From assembly GCA_024280895.1 (NCBI GenBank), contig JAJRPI010000096.1, positions 48,013 through 112,012 on the forward strand: a DNA stretch of 64,000 nucleotides, read 5' to 3'. The position numbers and the translations under genes are program-made. Below the pieces are notes generated by a model. It did not search any database, was not told the DNA's origin, and saw only the letters and a list, made by a program, of their open reading frames with translations. Positions within the stretch are counted from its first letter, which is position 1. Every line of letters starts with the position of its first letter. The stretch comes from Alphaproteobacteria bacterium. Lineage in GTDB: Bacteria; Pseudomonadota; Alphaproteobacteria; Rhizobiales; JAKIUO01. Shown here in pieces: positions 31,285-41,355 of the stretch.

Positions 31285-33831
31285 ATGTCGATAGTTGCGA
31301 ATATTGAGCACACGCGTTTGTTTCCAGATAGTCTGGGTTCGGGAGCAGAACGTGCATTAACGAGGTTTATTGGTGGGTTTTTGATCATGGCGGCGATTGC
31401 CGGATGGTTGTGCCTTGCCACATGGTCCAATCATGATCCCAGCATGTCTAATGCGACCGATCTTGCAGCTACCAACCTGCTTGGTAGTGGCGGGGCGATC
31501 ATTGCTGATTTGTTGTTTCAGACATTGGGCCTGGCATCCATATTGGTGTTTTTTCCAATGGCGGCATGGGGCTGGCATTTACTCACACTGATCACACCAA
31601 ATCGTGTTATCGAGCGCTTGTTACTATGGCCACTATCGTTGGCCATGCTGGCGGGTGCTTTTGCGGCATTGTCGGTTGCCAAAGGCTGGCCTTTGTCTGT
31701 TGGTCATGGCGGCTTTATCGGCGACCATGTTTTGCGCTCCGTGATGATTGCGGGATCGTTCATTGAGATCAATACCGCTATTACCAAATTATTGGCCAAT
31801 GTCCTTTTGCCGATCTTGAGTTTTTGGGGTCTTTCTGCTGCATGTGGGATCAAGCCGTCCAATTATGCGCTTTTGCTGAAACCGGCAACGGGTAAATCAA
31901 CGCCGTCATTCGATGAAGAAGTGATCGACTATATTGCCGAGCCTGGCGCTCCTGTTGATGCTTATAGTGAGCAGACCAATCGTATTCCTGTTCTTGGTCA
32001 TGTCGATCACATGGGCCGCATTGAACCAATGGTGCCAGCTCCCGTCGTTGCCGAGCAAGCAGCTCCCGCAACAGTGGAAGAAGAGCAGACCAGCGTTCCG
32101 GAAAACATTCAGCCAGTTGAAGAGGTTGTACCAATGAGCAACAAAGCACCAATGGAAAACAATGTTGTGTCGATGAATGGCCAGCCCGTGGCGACATCAG
32201 CATCAACGCCGCCAACTCCCGTTTATGCTTATGACCCTGAAACGGACAAGAAGCAGAGCCGGGCCAAAGTAATCCGCAGTGAGCAATTGCCTTTGCTGGA
32301 TACGCATCAGAACGGCTTTTCCTTGCCGCCACTTGAGTTTTTGAAACCAACGCCGCTTGGTACCAAAGGCGTGGTATTGTCAGACGAAGAACTGCAAAAG
32401 AGGGCTGACCTGCTTGAACAGGTGCTTGAAGACTTCAAAGTCAAGGGTGAAGTGATCGACGTCAAACCCGGTCCCATCGTCACTATGTACGAATTTGAAC
32501 CAGCCAGAGGTGTCAAATCTGCGCAGATCATTGGACTTGCTGATGATATTGCCCGCACCATGGGTGCCATCTCGGCTCGTGTTGCCGTTGTCCCAGGACG
32601 TAACGCCATTGGCATCGAGTTGCCAAATGAAACGCGCGAAATCGTTTATTTGCGCGAGCAGCTGGAATATATTTACACGAGTGATAAAAAAGCCAAGCTG
32701 CCATTGGTACTCGGCAAAGATATTTCTGGTGCGGCCAATATTGTTGACCTTGCCAAAATGCCCCATTTGCTCATTGCTGGTACCACTGGCTCTGGTAAGT
32801 CGGTTGGCATCAACACCATGATTTTGTCACTGCTGTATAATTTGACCCCAGAGCAGTGCAAATTCATCATGATTGATCCAAAAATGCTGGAGCTGTCCAT
32901 TTATGATGGCATCCCGCATTTGCTGACACCCGTTGTCACGGATCCCAAAAAGGCGGTCGTTGCGCTCAATTGGGTGGTGCGTGAGATGGATGAGCGCTAT
33001 CAGAAAATGTCGAAGATCAATGTGCGTAATATTGGTGGCTATAATACTCGTATCAAGGAAGCCAAAGAGCATGGTGTCGAGATCACCAACACTGTACAGA
33101 CCGGCTTTGACAAAGGCACGGGGCAGGCGATCTATGAACAGCAAAAGCTTGATTATCAAGAGCTACCTTTTATCGTCGTGGTAATCGACGAGATGGCCGA
33201 TCTGATGATGGTAGCTGGCAAGGAAATCGAGGGATCTATTCAGCGTTTGGCGCAAAAAGCCCGTGCGGCCGGTATTCATCTGATTACCGCCACACAGCGT
33301 CCAAGCGTCGATGTTATCACCGGTACCATCAAAGCCAACTTCCCCACCCGGATCAGTTTTCAGGTCACCTCGAAAATCGATAGCCGCACCATTCTTGGTG
33401 AAATGGGTGCTGAACAATTGCTTGGTATGGGCGACATGCTGCACATGGCAGGGGGTGGCCAGATCACCCGCGTTCACGGTTCCTTTGTTTCAGATGAAGA
33501 AGTCGAACGGGTAGCCAACTATCTTAAAGCCCAGGGTGTGCCGCAATATCTTGATGCGGTCACCAAGGGCCTGCAAGAAGAGGCAGATCTGCCGAGCGCC
33601 AAGGATACCGCCAAAGAGAAATTTGAAAGTCTCTATGATGAAGCCGTGGCAATTGTGGTACGTGATCAAAAAGCTTCGACCAGCTACGTTCAGCGGCGCT
33701 TGTCAATTGGTTATAATAAAGCGGCGACATTGATTGAGCGCATGGAAGATGAAGGGGTTATTGGTCGCGCCAATAATGCTGGAAAACGCGAAATTCTCGT
33801 GCCCGCCGATCCATCCGAAGCGGCGATGTAA
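31285..33831 (+). CDS. ftsK: DNA translocase FtsK
   Basis: TM N-terminus, [16 protein letters not shown]-terminal gamma domain [25 protein letters not shown]. Confidence 0.97.
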   Translation: MSIVANIEHTRLFPDSLGSGAERALTRFIGGFLIMAAIAGWLCLATWSNHDPSMSNATDLAATNLLGSGGAIIADLLFQTLGLASILVFFPMAAWGWHLLTLITPNRVIERLLLWPLSLAMLAGAFAALSVAKGWPLSVGHGGFIGDHVLRSVMIAGSFIEINTAITKLLANVLLPILSFWGLSAACGIKPSNYALLLKPATGKSTPSFDEEVIDYIAEPGAPVDAYSEQTNRIPVLGHVDHMGRIEPMVPAPVVAEQAAPATVEEEQTSVPENIQPVEEVVPMSNKAPMENNVVSMNGQPVATSASTPPTPVYAYDPETDKKQSRAKVIRSEQLPLLDTHQNGFSLPPLEFLKPTPLGTKGVVLSDEELQKRADLLEQVLEDFKVKGEVIDVKPGPIVTMYEFEPARGVKSAQIIGLADDIARTMGAISARVAVVPGRNAIGIELPNETREIVYLREQLEYIYTSDKKAKLPLVLGKDISGAANIVDLAKMPHLLIAGTTGSGKSVGINTMILSLLYNLTPEQCKFIMIDPKMLELSIYDGIPHLLTPVVTDPKKAVVALNWVVREMDERYQKMSKINVRNIGGYNTRIKEAKEHGVEITNTVQTGFDKGTGQAIYEQQKLDYQELPFIVVVIDEMADLMMVAGKEIEGSIQRLAQKARAAGIHLITATQRPSVDVITGTIKANFPTRISFQVTSKIDSRTILGEMGAEQLLGMGDMLHMAGGGQITRVHGSFVSDEEVERVANYLKAQGVPQYLDAVTKGLQEEADLPSAKDTAKEKFESLYDEAVAIVVRDQKASTSYVQRRLSIGYNKAATLIERMEDEGVIGRANNAGKREILVPADPSEAAM

Positions 33832-33866
33832 CAAAGCTAAGTGCATCAATAAGAATACAAAATCAT

Positions 33867-33898
33867 GCAGCTCGCACCTTTGTGCGGGCTGCTTTTTT
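33867..33898 (+). terminator. Rho-independent terminator downstream of ftsK
   Basis: GCAGCTCGCAC-CTTT-GTGCGGGCTGC followed by TTTTTT. Confidence 0.85.
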
Positions 33899-34207
33899 GT
33901 TATACGTTTTTCTGAGGGATTGCCAATAAAACGATGCAATAGCATGGCTTTATTTGTTGCGGAAATAACACTCATACAAGCTCATTGCTGCACGATCCCC
34001 AAGATAGTTGTAATGGCGCCGGGTTGATCCAATTTTAGCCATGAAGTTGACGCATCACTAGTCATGCGGCCTACGCTATTCCAAAATCTGGCTATTCTCA
34101 AATAGCGCGTTTGGGTATACACGGCGATGTGTGGAGCATTGATCTGATCAATACAGGATGGCAAGATCGGCAATATTGCCGTTATCGAACCTCAGGGGGA
34201 CACTTAA

Positions 34208-34990
34208 ATGAATTTTTCGGGGCCTGATTTTTACGTTGAAGAACGGCTTGGCGCTGTGCTCAAGAAAGGCAGCTTACTGATCGCTGGCTTGTTGATTTGT
34301 GTGGGGTTCTCGGCCCCATCAATGGCGCTTGATGATGTACGGGTCAGCAAGGAGAAACCAGCGGTCAATGCTATTTCCGGGAGTGCCTGGACAGCCGAAG
34401 TGACGCCAGCTGAGCCAGATAATAGTCGTTCTGCATTGCCAGAAGGCCAGCGTGAACTGCTGCAAAAAATCAATGATTTTATGCAAAAATTCAATGATCT
34501 TAAAGGTCAGTTCATTCAGACCAATCCCGATAATGTGGTGCAAAAGGGTGTGTTCTATGTGTTGCGCCCCGGACGCATGCGCTTTGATTATGCGCGCCCC
34601 AGTCGTCTGCGTATCGTTTCGGACGGAGAATATCTCTCGATCGAAGACCATGACCTCAAGACCGTCAACAAATATCCACTTGAATCAACACCCTTTAGAA
34701 TGTTGCTGACAAAAAATGTGAATTTGCAACGAGATGCACGGATTTTGTCGCTGGCAAGCACGGAGAGTAGCGCATCAATTAAGCTGGCTGACCGAAGTGG
34801 CCAGTCGGCCGGTCAGATACAATTGTTTTTCTCGATGCCCGAAGTTGAGCTGAAAGAATGGGTGATCACAGATGCTCAAGGGCTGCATACGCGCATTGAG
34901 ATCAGCAATTTGAACTATGAGAAGAAGCTTGGCAAAAAACTGTTTGCTGCTTCCAATATTGGTCTTGCAAACGTATTTGACGAAAAATAA
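34208..34990 (+). CDS. lolA: Outer membrane lipoprotein carrier protein LolA
   Basis: LKGQFIQTNPDNVVQKGVFYVLRPGRMRFDYARPSRLRIVSDG. Confidence 0.92.
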   Translation: MNFSGPDFYVEERLGAVLKKGSLLIAGLLICVGFSAPSMALDDVRVSKEKPAVNAISGSAWTAEVTPAEPDNSRSALPEGQRELLQKINDFMQKFNDLKGQFIQTNPDNVVQKGVFYVLRPGRMRFDYARPSRLRIVSDGEYLSIEDHDLKTVNKYPLESTPFRMLLTKNVNLQRDARILSLASTESSASIKLADRSGQSAGQIQLFFSMPEVELKEWVITDAQGLHTRIEISNLNYEKKLGKKLFAASNIGLANVFDEK

Positions 34991-35023
34991 TATCGTTTCC
35001 AAGTTTTGCGATAGCCAAACATA

Positions 35024-35056
35024 AGGGGCTGAAAACACATGTTTTCAGCCCTTTTT
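35024..35056 (+). terminator. Rho-independent terminator downstream of lolA
   Basis: GGGCTGAAAACACATGTTTTCAGCCC followed by TTTTT. Confidence 0.85.
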
Positions 35057-35084
35057 ACGTGTGGTCTTGTATTGGTTCAAAAAG

Positions 35085-35248
35085 AGCATATCTATCCATT
35101 AAGGTGATCGTCAAACGTTCTTGGGATCGCAGTCCCTCGTTATCCCAAGCGAGGATCACCAAGCGTCGGTGCCCTCCCGACGCCCGCATTAGCGGTAAAC
35201 AGGTGTTCGGTTCATCCCCCAAGTTTGAGCCGGACACCTAATTTTTTG
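35085..35248 (+). ncRNA. Candidate structured non-coding RNA with terminal Rho-independent terminator
   Basis: Four consecutive hairpins: GGTGATC/GATCACC with nested CTTGGGAT/ATCCCAAG; GCGTCGG/CCGACGC; CCGC/GCGG; AGGTGTTCGG/CCGGACACCT then T6. Confidence 0.5.
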
Positions 35249-35427
35249 GTTTTCCTGTGGAGCAATAGGGGGTCGTTACAAAACATCCCTTTGTTCTATT
35301 GGCCCCTCGCTCATAAGATGGTCTTATATCAAGTAACATGCCATATGGCTCGCTATGATCCCATGAAACAGGTCAGTATTTAAGTAGCCTGGTATTATGA
35401 GTGCATTTAGGGAGTAGGGGAACATCC

Positions 35428-36243
35428 ATGAATATCAGACTGGCCACGTGGAACATAAATTCAGCTCGCTTGCGCATGCCGCAGATCCTGCGGTTCTTGC
35501 AAGAATATGATGTCGATGTGTTATGTCTGCAGGAAATAAAATGCCAAAATGAACAGTTTCCGCTCGAAGAGTTGGCCGCCCAGGGCTATGAGCATGTTGA
35601 GCTGAACGGACAAAAGGCCTATCATGGTGTTGCGACATTGGCTCGCATGCCGTTGCGTACAGTCGAGCGCACGGTGTTTGGTGGCATCGATGAAGCTCGT
35701 CACCTTAATGTTGAAATGCCAGGGGTTAAACGCGGTGGTAAACCCGTGCAAATTCATAATTTCTATGTTCCCGCCGGAGGGGACGCGCCCGACATAAAGA
35801 CCAATCCGAAATTCGCCCACAAGCTTGATTTTCTGACCGATATGGCGACAAACTTTAGCAAACAAAAAGATCGTAACGACCCGATGATCCTGGTGGGGGA
35901 TCTCAATATCGCCCCTTTGGAAAATGATGTCTGGTCGCATAAGCAAATGCTCAAAATTGTCTCTCATACGCCTATTGAGGTGGAGCATCTCGACAAGGTT
36001 GCGCAATCCCTGTCATGGATTGATGCCATGCGTTGCCACGTCCCCGATGAGGAAAAACTTTTTACCTGGTGGAGCTATCGCGCCAAAGACTGGCAGGCTA
36101 GTAATCGCGGCCGACGCCTTGATCATGTGTGGGTGACACCAAGTCTGGAAGGTTGTGCGACCCATATGCAGGTTGTCGAACCGGCCCGTAGTTGGGAGCG
36201 CCCCTCCGATCATGCGCCAGTGATTGTCGATCTCAAAATTTAG
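35428..36243 (+). CDS. xth: Exodeoxyribonuclease III
   Basis: MNIRLATWNINSARLRMPQ, LCLQEIKCQNEQFP, GRRLDHVWVTPSL, SDHAPVIVDL. Confidence 0.95.
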   Translation: MNIRLATWNINSARLRMPQILRFLQEYDVDVLCLQEIKCQNEQFPLEELAAQGYEHVELNGQKAYHGVATLARMPLRTVERTVFGGIDEARHLNVEMPGVKRGGKPVQIHNFYVPAGGDAPDIKTNPKFAHKLDFLTDMATNFSKQKDRNDPMILVGDLNIAPLENDVWSHKQMLKIVSHTPIEVEHLDKVAQSLSWIDAMRCHVPDEEKLFTWWSYRAKDWQASNRGRRLDHVWVTPSLEGCATHMQVVEPARSWERPSDHAPVIVDLKI

Positions 36244-36345
36244 GGCGTTACCATTAATCACATTCGAAAGCTTGAATATTCTGATTTAGAACATATCTAA
36301 TCTAATGAAGCCCTTCGAACGGCGACTGATGAGAGAGGAGATTAT

Positions 36346-36810
36346 GTGATGGTTGGACTGATTGAGCAATTGGCAGTTGATGGCATCATGACCTTGAACC
36401 GGGTGATTTTAAAACCCCAATATAGTGTCGATGATCTGCAGGAGCGCGTTGCGGTTTTGTGCGAAAATGTCAAAACATATCATTCAGATACGGGATTTTC
36501 CGGCGGGTTGGTCACACTCAATAAAGGCCTTGTTTCGAATGAGGGCAGTTCTATTGGTCAAGCGGTCGACAGCGAGCTGAAAGGCAAGGAAGCGCTGATC
36601 ATTACTTTTTGGGACAGTTTTGAATTACATGAACAGTCCCATCGCTCGAAAACCTTTCAACCCTTGTTTAAAAAGGTGCTGGAGCTTTGCGAGAACGGCA
36701 ATGAAGAATTAGCTTACGAAGTGTTGTGGTCTGGCAAAGCCTATAGTGAGGAGGAGGCGAGGGCAGCGCGGGCAGCCAAGGAAAAGTTCGCCAGCTTGCC
36801 TCTTGGATAA
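36346..36810 (+). CDS. Hypothetical protein (possible ABM-like C-terminal region)
   Basis: 154 aa ORF; stop codon abuts the convergent gene's stop. Confidence 0.6.
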   Translation: MMVGLIEQLAVDGIMTLNRVILKPQYSVDDLQERVAVLCENVKTYHSDTGFSGGLVTLNKGLVSNEGSSIGQAVDSELKGKEALIITFWDSFELHEQSHRSKTFQPLFKKVLELCENGNEELAYEVLWSGKAYSEEEARAARAAKEKFASLPLG

Positions 36811-37578
36811 TCAAGCGATAAAATTGATATCCTGGCGCTGATTGTTGATCAGCGTCCAACAGTGAGAGGGCTGTACGAGATTTTCACCAGGCAGATGGAT
36901 TTGAGTTCCTGTTATAATGGCGATATCCGTTTGATGCGGGTCGATGACTTTCGAGGTTAGGCGGTCAATGTCTTGTTGGATGACAGCAAGTGCGGCGCTG
37001 GTGACCTCAAGCAGATTGTTATCACCTGGTTTGATGGCCTTTTCCATTCGGTAGATTAGCAGGCCATATTCCCCGTCATCTGTGAAAATTCTGTTGAGCT
37101 CCTTGTCTTCATCTTTCGTATAGCCCGAATAAGCGATCAAGGCGCCGCAGGCGCTGTTGAGCTCCTTCATACCAGGCCGCACGCAGCCACCCACTTCTCC
37201 TTGCGGGCCAAAACCGATATGAACCATGGCATAGATGACAAGTCTTTTTCGGTCGTGAATATCGGGGGCATGATTGTTCGCCACAGTCATTTCCATCTTG
37301 CCTCCAAACGGCAAACCGGCAAGACCGCCAAGTGAAAAACTCTTGCCCCAGCTTGCCTCGATTGCACTGATGAAAGAGGAACATATTTCATCTCGGCAAA
37401 CGGATATGACAGGTAGGGTGTTTTCACTATTAAAACCAAGGGTCGCCAGAGTGGAGGCGGTTTTGACAATAAAAGCGCTCTCTTCAGTGGGATTTGGAAA
37501 ATATTGCTGGATATTCGTCATCACCATGGTGGATACCTTCGCTGTCATGTAAAGAACTGATATTGCAGTGACCAGCAT
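36811..37578 (-). CDS. LCIB-like (theta-type) carbonic anhydrase candidate (start may be 37548)
   Basis: ENTLPVISVCRDEICSSF...FSLGGLAGLPFGGKMEMTVANNHAPDIHDRKRLVIYAMVHIGFGPQGEVGGCVRPGMKELNSACGAL: Cys/His/Cys pattern of the LCIB family. Confidence 0.75.
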   Translation of the reverse strand: MLVTAISVLYMTAKVSTMVMTNIQQYFPNPTEESAFIVKTASTLATLGFNSENTLPVISVCRDEICSSFISAIEASWGKSFSLGGLAGLPFGGKMEMTVANNHAPDIHDRKRLVIYAMVHIGFGPQGEVGGCVRPGMKELNSACGALIAYSGYTKDEDKELNRIFTDDGEYGLLIYRMEKAIKPGDNNLLEVTSAALAVIQQDIDRLTSKVIDPHQTDIAIITGTQIHLPGENLVQPSHCWTLINNQRQDINFIA

Positions 37579-37680
37579 ATGACGTGCGCGCCTCGATTTG
37601 AAGCGAAGATTTGCATGAGTTGTTGCGACGATCTCTTTGAGACTGGATTATGCCTTTTTGTTGTGAGGGAAATGGATATT

Positions 37681-38358
37681 ATGAAAGCACTGATCACCGG
37701 GGCGAATAGGGGTATAGGTTTGGCCTTTTGCGCGCAGCTTTTGCAGCGCGGCGATGAGGTCACCGCTATTTGTCGTAAGAGCTCATCGGCGCTTGACGAG
37801 CTGGGAAACAAGAACGGCTCCAAGCTGCGTATCATTGAGGGCGTTGATGTCACCAGCGATGAAGAAGTCGGTCAACTGGCGAATGCGCTTGGCGAAGACA
37901 AGATCGACCTGTTGATCAATAATGCAGGCATTATGGCTTCTGTGACGCTTGAAAATCTCGATATTGCTTCTATTCAACAACAGTTTGAGATCAATGCGGT
38001 GGCGCCGCTGCGGGTCACTCATGCTTTGCTTGCCCATTTGTCGGATCACGCCAAAGTCGCCATTGTTACCTCCCGCATGGGATCGATTGATGACAATGAT
38101 TCGGGTGGTTCCTATGGCTATCGCATGTCAAAAGCGGCTGCTAATATGGCGGGGCGCTCCTTGTCGGTTGACTTGAAGGACCGGGGGATTAGCGTCGCGC
38201 TGCTGCATCCTGGCTGGGTACGTACGGATATGACCGGCAATAATGGTCTGATTGATGCGTCCGAGTCAGCGAAAGGTCTGATAGAGATCATGGATCGGCT
38301 CAACCTCGATCAAACCGGACTGTTTTGGCATACTAATGGCGAGATCTTACCCTGGTAG
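37681..38358 (+). CDS. SDR family oxidoreductase
   Basis: MKALITGANRGIGLAFC; NNAGIM; YGYRMSKAAANM. Confidence 0.9.
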   Translation: MKALITGANRGIGLAFCAQLLQRGDEVTAICRKSSSALDELGNKNGSKLRIIEGVDVTSDEEVGQLANALGEDKIDLLINNAGIMASVTLENLDIASIQQQFEINAVAPLRVTHALLAHLSDHAKVAIVTSRMGSIDDNDSGGSYGYRMSKAAANMAGRSLSVDLKDRGISVALLHPGWVRTDMTGNNGLIDASESAKGLIEIMDRLNLDQTGLFWHTNGEILPW

Positions 38359-38362
38359 GGGG

Positions 38363-38449
38363 CGCTGCGCTCCAGTTTTGAGTGCTTAGTGTTGAGTTGG
38401 TTTAATAACTAAGCACTCAACACTAAAGACTCAAAACTGGAGCGTAGCG
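38363..38449. terminator. Large inverted repeat (32/35 bp arms, 17-nt spacer) between convergent genes
   Basis: CGCTGCGCTCCAGTTTTGAGTGCTTAGTGTTGAGT vs reverse-complement arm CGCTACGCTCCAGTTTTGAGTCTTTAGTGTTGAGT. Confidence 0.7.
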
Positions 38450-38453
38450 ACCA

Positions 38454-39461
38454 CTAGGCCTCCAGCAGACCTTTCTCAATGGCCAGCTCGCGCAAATTAT
38501 GTTCGGGGCGGGCGCCCATATGGCTGATGATTTCAGAAGCTGCAAGCGCTGCAAGCCGTCCACATTTTGCCAGCTCGTACTCTTTGGCATAGCCATACAG
38601 GAACCCGGCGGCATAAAGATCGCCTGCACCCGTTGTATCAACGACTTCATTGACGGGTTCGGCAGGAACGAGGATGCGTTCATCGCTGGTGAGAATCACG
38701 GAGCCAACAGCGCCTCTCGTGATCGCGACAAGATCACATTCAGCCCGTGCCTGATTGCAAGCCTCATCAAAGTCCTCGGTTTCATAGAGTGATAAAATTT
38801 CATCCTCATTGGCAAACAGAATATCGATGCCGCTTTTGATCAGCGCGCGAAATGTTGCACGGTGACGATCGACACAAAACCCATCCGACAAACTAAGGGC
38901 AACTTTGCGCCCCGCCTCGCCAGCGATCCGGGCCGCTTCAACAAAAGCTTCCTTGGCCTCTTGCGGGTCAAACAGATAACCTTCCAGATAGGTAATGCGG
39001 GCACCCTTGATCATCTCTATGTCCAGCTCGCCAACGCCAAGCTCTACAGAGGTGCCAAGAAAGGTATTCATGGTGCGCTCTCCGTCCGGGGTCACAAGGA
39101 TCATGCAACGCGCAGTTGGTTGGCGTCCCTCCTTGCTGGCGGCCTTTGTCTGATAGGTGACGCCCGCGGCCCGTAAGTCATGCCCAAACACATCTCCCAG
39201 ATGATCATTGGCTACCTTGCCAATAAAGGCGGCCCCCCCGCCAAAGCTTGCAAGGCCCGCCATGCTGTTGGCGGCCGATCCACCCGAAACCTCAATCGCT
39301 GGACCCATAAGCTCATAAAGGCTGTCGGCTTCTGCCGTATCAATGAGGCGCATATGCCCTTTGGCAAGATTGTTGTCGGTGAGAAATTGGTCCTGGCAGC
39401 GGGCCAGAACATCGACAATGGCATTGCCAATGCCAAGGACATCATAACGAGAGTGAGGCAT
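38454..39461 (-). CDS. PfkB-family kinase (adenosine kinase-like)
   Basis: YDVLGIGNAIVDVLARC; GGSAANSMAGLASFGG; VDTTGAGDLYAAGFLYG. Confidence 0.93.
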   Translation of the reverse strand: MPHSRYDVLGIGNAIVDVLARCQDQFLTDNNLAKGHMRLIDTAEADSLYELMGPAIEVSGGSAANSMAGLASFGGGAAFIGKVANDHLGDVFGHDLRAAGVTYQTKAASKEGRQPTARCMILVTPDGERTMNTFLGTSVELGVGELDIEMIKGARITYLEGYLFDPQEAKEAFVEAARIAGEAGRKVALSLSDGFCVDRHRATFRALIKSGIDILFANEDEILSLYETEDFDEACNQARAECDLVAITRGAVGSVILTSDERILVPAEPVNEVVDTTGAGDLYAAGFLYGYAKEYELAKCGRLAALAASEIISHMGARPEHNLRELAIEKGLLEA

Positions 39462-40190
39462 GATAAGGTCTTTCGATAAGCATGAAGAAGAGTTGTAAGG
39501 CTGTGGAAAACATCGGCAGCCTATCTGTGTTGATGTGAAGACGCAAGAAAGCAATGGGCCGCCCGGGAAAAGGCCGTCTCTTGAGGATGTAAAACTACTA
39601 TAAAATAAGTATTGGACCTGCTCGGCTAAAAATGGCGAAAATCTATAAAACCCTGTTATTTCAATGCAATATTAATAATAATTGATCATCAAAGGTTAAC
39701 GTCAAAAATAGTAAATGCGTTAACTACAGTAAAAATAGCCCATATATAGGCATGTAGCAGAATGAAACCCGTTTACCATTCAATTTACTTACTATTAATC
39801 ATGATAATAGATGATTGACCTAGTTAAAGTTTATGAGGACATGGACGATGTTTGAGGGAATAGCGTCCATATCCGGTTAAGTTGAGGGATGGTTAGACCG
39901 CTTGGCGGGCTAAATATTTTCAGGGGCATGTTGCTCTTTATTGATGGTTATACAGAGTGGAAACTCTGGTCTGCGCTGTTTGAACGCATCTCGTGGATGA
40001 CGTTTCTGGTAGACAACTACATCAATTCTCCTCTATACGCCGCCGGATACACTATTTAAGTGTGATTTGCACTTGGAGATGAAAATCTTCCTGTAAATCA
40101 TGGCAAGCAATAGTGCGGCCTTATTAGTAAAGCCAGTTGCCGGCGATTTAAGTATTGGCAAGCTGGTTGTTCGTACTAGGAGAGGATGTT

Positions 40191-41138
40191 ATGAGTATAA
40201 TGTTGAGTGATCGTATTAAAGTTGTTTTGAGTGTAGTTATCGCTTCGGGGTCATTTTTGTTTGTTCCAGGCAATGCAGGTGCAAAAACCTGCGATGTAAT
40301 GGCGAAATCATTTCGTTGCATGAGCGGTGTTGCAAAGAAAAAAGCGGTTGTAAAAAAGAGCTATAAAGTTGCATCAATCCGTCCAACGCGGACGCTGAGA
40401 GATGTTGGTTCTCCCGTTGTTAATGCAGAGCCTAAAGCGAAACCTAAATCTCGCGTCAAGGTCCGCTCCACCAGGAAGAGAAAAGGTGCGCGGCGCTCGA
40501 AACGCAAAACAAGAGTTGCGCGTCGCACTAAAAAGTCCTTTCGCAAGAACAAATCGCTGCGTAAAATCGGTCGTCGGTTGAATGCGCGCTCTGCACGCAA
40601 ATTGACCAAGCGCGGCTCGGCAAAACGTAAGAGAGTAAGTAGCAAGTCCAAACGCGGCTGGAGAACTCGTAGTAAGGGTCTTGGCTATACAGCGGCAAAC
40701 CGCGGCGTTTCGACAAGCTGTTTTCCCAGGCGTCTACGTAACCTCTTGAAAAAGGTTTCTGCTCACTATGGTCGCAAATTGCACATTACCTCTGGCTATC
40801 GCTCCCATCGGCACAATCGCCGGGTTGGTGGCGCCAGACGTTCGCAGCATTTGCATTGTACAGCCGCTGACTTTTATGTCCCCGGCGTTAATAAATATGC
40901 CTTGGCCCGTTATCTTAAGAGAATGCCTGGTCGCGGCGGTGTTGGCACCTATGGCGGTAACCGTATCGTTCATCTCGATGTTGGACCACGTCGTAGCTGG
41001 CATTGGGGTGGTCGTAAGAGACGCCACGCGTCGAAAAAGCGTCGCTATCGCAACAAACGGCGCTTGAGCCGGGTGATGAGAGCCCGTCGTATTGCCCGTA
41101 AGCGCCGGATGGCAACTTTCCGGGGTTCCCTGAGCTAG
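40191..41138 (+). CDS. Secreted, very basic M15A/YcbK-like peptidase-fold protein
   Basis: Signal peptide; zinc motif SQHLHCTAADFYVPGV and VHLDVGPRRSWHW; Arg/Lys-rich low-complexity regions. Confidence 0.75.
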   Translation: MSIMLSDRIKVVLSVVIASGSFLFVPGNAGAKTCDVMAKSFRCMSGVAKKKAVVKKSYKVASIRPTRTLRDVGSPVVNAEPKAKPKSRVKVRSTRKRKGARRSKRKTRVARRTKKSFRKNKSLRKIGRRLNARSARKLTKRGSAKRKRVSSKSKRGWRTRSKGLGYTAANRGVSTSCFPRRLRNLLKKVSAHYGRKLHITSGYRSHRHNRRVGGARRSQHLHCTAADFYVPGVNKYALARYLKRMPGRGGVGTYGGNRIVHLDVGPRRSWHWGGRKRRHASKKRRYRNKRRLSRVMRARRIARKRRMATFRGSLS

Positions 41139-41282
41139 GGGCCTCAAAAGGACAAGAATTAAGGCGCTCGCCAGAAACTGCATCAGGCTCTTGAAGCAAG
41201 AGTTTTGATGATCTGGCGGGATCCACCCGATCTTGATCAATGTGTTTTTGATCCCGGTCACTTAAGCATGTAGTGCGTCGTA

Positions 41283-41336
41283 AAGGAGGTCCCGTTACCG
41301 GCCAGTCAAATGGTCGCTCGGGGCCTCCTTTTTTTT
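41283..41336 (+). terminator. Rho-independent terminator
   Basis: AAGGAGGTCCCG ... CGGGGCCTCCTT then TTTTTT. Confidence 0.85.
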
Positions 41337-41355
41337 GGCTATTTTCATATTTTTG

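Noticed and set aside
35055-35237. 60-aa minus-strand ORF (MSGSNLGDEPNTCLP...) inside the structured intergenic region
   Set aside because: Both strands are open across a palindrome-rich stretch; more likely a consequence of the hairpins than a gene.
36811-37578. Possible annotation of the LCIB-like protein as a generic hypothetical protein
   Set aside because: The conserved CRDE / NHAPD / RPG...ACGAL blocks are too specific for that; retained as an LCIB-like candidate.
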